Source: JBFXEO01 sp050180015 (GTDB taxonomy: Bacteria > Bacteroidota > Bacteroidia > Bacteroidales > Tenuifilaceae). From it: 9,893 nucleotides of DNA. Each line of letters opens with the position of its first letter. Position 1 is the first letter of the stretch. The translations under genes were made by a program, and so were the position numbers. Below are positions 7,911-9,893 of this stretch, one piece after another. The DNA lies in assembly GCA_050180015.1 (NCBI GenBank), contig JBFXEO010000100.1:1-9893 (forward strand), read 5' to 3'. Under the pieces are notes generated by a model. It searched no databases and was not told the DNA's origin. It saw nothing but the letters and a program-made list of their open reading frames with translations.

Positions 7911-8040
7911 TCCCCGTATCCTTAAATAGTTTGATTTTTGGGCTGCATTACAGAATGTTTTAGGCCATTATATCTATCGGATTACTGCAACCGGTGTGTG
8001 TGGTAAATTATGGTAGTGCGTTTCTAATTCCTCCAATTTT

Positions 8041-8048
8041 CAAAGATA
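8041..8048 (-). promoter_or_regulatory. Putative -7 promoter element of the acyltransferase gene
   Basis: The minus strand reads TATCTTTG, an exact TAnnTTTG match, 131 bases upstream of the acyltransferase ATG. No TTTG -33 element is evident at the usual distance. The gene could be transcribed both from here and by readthrough from the KAS III gene. Confidence 0.4.
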
Positions 8049-8079
8049 GCATAATAGGTAACTGATTTCATCGTTTACA

Positions 8080-9027
8080 CTAGTTCTTTTTCAATAAAAC
8101 AGCACCGCTGGAATACCCTCCCCCGAAAACTGCTATAACGATGGTATCATTGGGCTTAAATTTTTCTTGATTTTGCGATAAAACAATAGGCGTACTTGCC
8201 GAACCCGTATTACCAAACAACTCAATGTTCGATAGTATTTGTGCTGGTTTTAAGTTTAATTTTTCCCCAACATAATTTGTAATACGAGCATTTGCCTGAT
8301 GTGGAATAAAATAGTTTAACTGCGTTACCGGAATGCCGTTCCTCCTCAGAATTTGTTCTGTTTCCTGAATCATATATGTACAGGCATACTGAAAAACATC
8401 CTTACCAAAGGGCATTTTTAAGCCCTCTTTAGCTGGTTTCAGGCATATTGCATCAACGCTTTTCCCAACATGCCCCAAACCCAACGTATGTACGTCAAGC
8501 ACTTCAAAGCCCTCACCGGAGTATGTTTCGTTCGAGATAAAAACTGCGGCAGCCCCATCGCCCCAAAGAAAACCTGACTTCTTGTCGGAATAATCATTGT
8601 AAACACTATTATTCTCGGATACAACAATTAATGCCTTGCTCGCCCTTTTTGCAGCAAAGTAGCAGTCAACTAGTTCAATGGCGTTTACGAATGATGAGCA
8701 CGCCGAATCAACAGTAAAACATTTTGCATTCGCAATGTTGAACTGCCTTTGCACAGCATGGGCCAGCGTACCAACGGTATCGTATGGGGTATATGTAGCG
8801 CCAACTATTAAATCTACCGCATCTATGGGGAACGGCAGCTCGCTTAAACTTTTTTGCACCGCCTCAATACCCATCGTATTGGTATTCTCGAACCGTTGGG
8901 TACGTCTTCTTCGTTTAATCCCGCTTTTCGAAACTATATTTTCTTCGGGAATGCCATAATTCTCGGAAAAGAAACTGTTTAACACTATGGTATCTGGCAG
9001 GTAAGATGTAACACAATTAATTATCAT
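8080..9027 (-). CDS. FabH-like 3-oxoacyl-ACP synthase III
   Basis: This 315-residue thiolase-fold enzyme condenses an acyl-CoA or acyl starter with a malonyl-type extender. The full KAS III triad is present: C110 in DSACSSF, H243 in PHQANAR and N273 in FGNTGSAS. The glycine-rich C-terminal FGGGYSSG (301-308) is also present, and the length is normal for FabH. The GIKRRRR segment at 36-42 sits where FabH has its GI-x-x-RR motif. The location away from other fatty-acid synthesis genes, next to a TetR gene and an acyltransferase, suggests a specialised lipid or secondary-metabolite role (inferred); housekeeping FabH remains possible. The ATG overlaps the stop of an upstream small open frame (TAATG), which suggests translational coupling. 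Transcription probably starts near the 9214-9221 element, under the candidate TetR operator. Confidence 0.88.
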   Translation of the reverse strand: MIINCVTSYLPDTIVLNSFFSENYGIPEENIVSKSGIKRRRRTQRFENTNTMGIEAVQKSLSELPFPIDAVDLIVGATYTPYDTVGTLAHAVQRQFNIANAKCFTVDSACSSFVNAIELVDCYFAAKRASKALIVVSENNSVYNDYSDKKSGFLWGDGAAAVFISNETYSGEGFEVLDVHTLGLGHVGKSVDAICLKPAKEGLKMPFGKDVFQYACTYMIQETEQILRRNGIPVTQLNYFIPHQANARITNYVGEKLNLKPAQILSNIELFGNTGSASTPIVLSQNQEKFKPNDTIVIAVFGGGYSSGAVLLKKN

Positions 9028-9182
9028 TAATTTACTGTTTTTCCTGATTTTCGATTAGTAGCTTTAAGTCCTTTGCAGTATTTGTTTACCCAATTCTTCT
9101 TGCAACAATATCCATTAACCCCTATTTCACGGTAATAGTCCTGAAGTATTGTTTTGTTGATTTTTCCCTGAACGCAATATTT
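9027..9182 (-). CDS. Candidate 51-codon small protein coupled to KAS III, no standard start
   Basis: Between the stops TAG (9185-9183) and TAA (9029-9027) the minus strand is open for 51 codons. It has a protein-like sequence containing DYYREIG, NGYCCKKNW and NKYCKGLK, with four cysteines. Its TAA shares a base with the KAS III ATG, the same TAATG arrangement as the SDR/phosphoesterase junction. No ATG, GTG or TTG lies in frame. A TTG at 9177-9175 would enter this frame if the A5 run at 9167-9163 were one base shorter. Possibilities are a small protein with a rare start or frameshifted entry, a decayed gene remnant, a sequence error, or a chance open frame. I do not recognise the family. Confidence 0.38.
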   Translation of the reverse strand, partial: KYCVQGKINKTILQDYYREIGVNGYCCKKNWVNKYCKGLKATNRKSGKTVN

Positions 9183-9186
9183 CTAT

Positions 9187-9211
9187 TTGACCAATTTTGA
9201 CTTTTGGTCAA
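9187..9211. promoter_or_regulatory. Inverted repeat, candidate TetR operator
   Basis: TTGACCAA (9187-9194) and TTGGTCAA (9204-9211) are perfect 8-bp inverted arms around a 9-base spacer that contains a further TTGAC. The site lies 68 bases downstream of the tetR stop and begins 2 bases downstream of the -7 element at 9214-9221. It would therefore cover the transcription start of the KAS III unit, a standard repressor position. Binding by the neighbouring TetR protein is inferred. Confidence 0.6.
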
Positions 9212-9213
9212 TG

Positions 9214-9221
9214 CAAAAATA
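9214..9221 (-). promoter_or_regulatory. Putative -7 promoter element of the KAS III unit
   Basis: The minus strand reads TATTTTTG, an exact match to TAnnTTTG. No clear TTTG -33 element is seen about 20 bases upstream, and the region is AT-rich, so the match alone is modest evidence. Its contact with the inverted repeat strengthens the call. The leader to the KAS III ATG would be about 180 bases. Confidence 0.45.
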
Positions 9222-9279
9222 AATAAATAAGTTGTCCGGTATTGTTTTGTACGCGCTCTTTTTTCTAAAAAATGTTAAA

Positions 9280-9864
9280 TCACTTTTTGCCGTATCTTAG
9301 GCTGTTCAATATCATCTCGGAGAGTTCTTGAATAGTTTTTTCGTATTCTTCGTATTTATTTTGCAGGTACAACGGAATTTCTATGCCATTAGCCACCATT
9401 AAAATAATGTTTACGGTTGAGTTAATATTTTTTAAGGTCAGATAGCCTTCCTTGTTGGCCTTGTTCAATATCAGTGTTAGCTGTGTCCGTTCAAATTGGA
9501 CAAAGTCATCCCTGACATCTTTCACAAAATGATATTTTTCAAAAAAATCGGCCTTAAGGGTTTCGTGATAGTTTGTTGCTTTGTGTAATAACTTTATGCG
9601 TGTAAGAAAATAATTTTTAATCAGAACCAACGAGTCCCCATCGCTTAAAGCAATTTTGCTTAACTCTTCTTTCACCCGATTTAACTCTTGCCTCAACACC
9701 TCGTTAAAAAGTTCTTCCTTGCTCCTGAAATAGTAGTATATCAATCCTTTTGCCTTGTGGATATGTTTTGCAATTTCATCCAACGTGGTTTTACTGAACC
9801 CGAATTTTGAAAAGAAATCGGTTGCCGATTGGACAATTAAGGTTCTAACATCTGTTTTTGGCAT
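9280..9864 (-). CDS. TetR-family transcriptional regulator
   Basis: This is a helical dimeric DNA-binding repressor. Counting from the ATG at 9864 it has 194 residues. The N-terminal helix is RTLIVQSATDFFSKFGF (7-23), and the helix-turn-helix is TTLDEIAKHIHKAKGLIYYYF (26-46) followed by SKEELF (48-53), the classic TetR signature. The C-terminal ligand and dimer domain is all-helical and has no recognisable ligand motif. The frame stays open upstream through a TTG at 9876 to the window edge, but the ATG at 9864 gives the usual TetR spacing to helix 1 and is preferred. It is likely to regulate the KAS III gene downstream through the inverted repeat at 9187-9211. Regulation of itself or of a gene beyond the window is equally possible. 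Confidence 0.88.
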   Translation of the reverse strand: MPKTDVRTLIVQSATDFFSKFGFSKTTLDEIAKHIHKAKGLIYYYFRSKEELFNEVLRQELNRVKEELSKIALSDGDSLVLIKNYFLTRIKLLHKATNYHETLKADFFEKYHFVKDVRDDFVQFERTQLTLILNKANKEGYLTLKNINSTVNIILMVANGIEIPLYLQNKYEEYEKTIQELSEMILNSLRYGKK

Positions 9865-9893
9865 ATAATCTGACAATTTTTCCAGTAGATCAA

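Noticed and set aside
8678..8959. Plus-strand open frame of 93 codons inside the KAS III gene
   Set aside because: It is antisense to the catalytic cysteine region of KAS III and has no independent signal.
8080..9027. Dialkylresorcinol/flexirubin ketosynthase (DarB-like)
   Set aside because: No DarA-type aromatase, ACP or other cluster gene is present in the window, so a specific assignment is not justified.
9187..9211. Inverted repeat as a transcription terminator for tetR
   Set aside because: The arms are AT-rich with a 9-base loop and no following T-tract on the minus strand; contact with a promoter element fits an operator better.
9865..9876. TTG at 9876 as the TetR start codon
   Set aside because: The ATG at 9864 gives the usual spacing to the first helix and no good ribosome binding site precedes the TTG; it merely extends an open frame that runs to the window edge.

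Overview
The window looks like chromosomal DNA of a Bacteroidota bacterium, probably Bacteroidales or a marine or anaerobic relative; this is inferred from the sequence alone. The reasons are moderate to low GC, Bacteroidota-style promoter elements (TAnnTTTG) in three intergenic regions, a Bacteroidota-type RND pump carrying a fused TolC domain, a lipoprotein phosphoesterase and a PlsC-like acyltransferase of the NHPxGxxDG subgroup. No mobile element, CRISPR array, tRNA or rRNA was seen. All identifications are by motif reading, without database searches.

Layout. Positions 1-3500 (+) hold the C-terminal two thirds of an RND inner-membrane efflux pump continuous with a complete TolC-type outer-membrane factor. 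The pump's N-terminal part lies outside the window, and an in-frame TAA at 24-26 interrupts the recognisable pump frame. Positions 3681-4445 (+) encode a small lipopolysaccharide-kinase-like protein. Positions 4586-6853 (+) are a tight three-gene operon with junctions of 1 nt overlap and 1 nt gap: a short-chain dehydrogenase/reductase, a calcineurin-like metallophosphoesterase lipoprotein and a small outer-membrane beta-barrel-like protein. Positions 6854-7094 are a convergent intergenic region with weak hairpins and one T-tract.

On the minus strand, read right to left, are a TetR-family regulator (9864-9280), a regulatory stretch, a FabH-like ketoacyl-ACP synthase III (9027-8080) and a PlsC/hemolysin-like acyltransferase (7910-7095). 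The stretch between tetR and the synthase holds a TAnnTTTG promoter element followed 2 nt later by an 8-bp inverted repeat with a 9-nt spacer, a good candidate operator. It also holds a 51-codon open frame that has no ordinary start codon and whose TAA overlaps the synthase ATG (TAATG).

Working together. Most genes concern the cell envelope: efflux, a probable sugar-lipid kinase, a lipoprotein phosphoesterase, an outer-membrane protein and acyl-chain enzymes. The minus-strand set reads as a TetR-controlled acyl-lipid module in which the KAS III makes or extends a beta-ketoacyl chain and the acyltransferase attaches an acyl group; the product cannot be named from sequence. The points most worth a second look are the interrupted pump-TolC fusion, the operator/promoter overlap, and the unannotated small frame coupled to the synthase.
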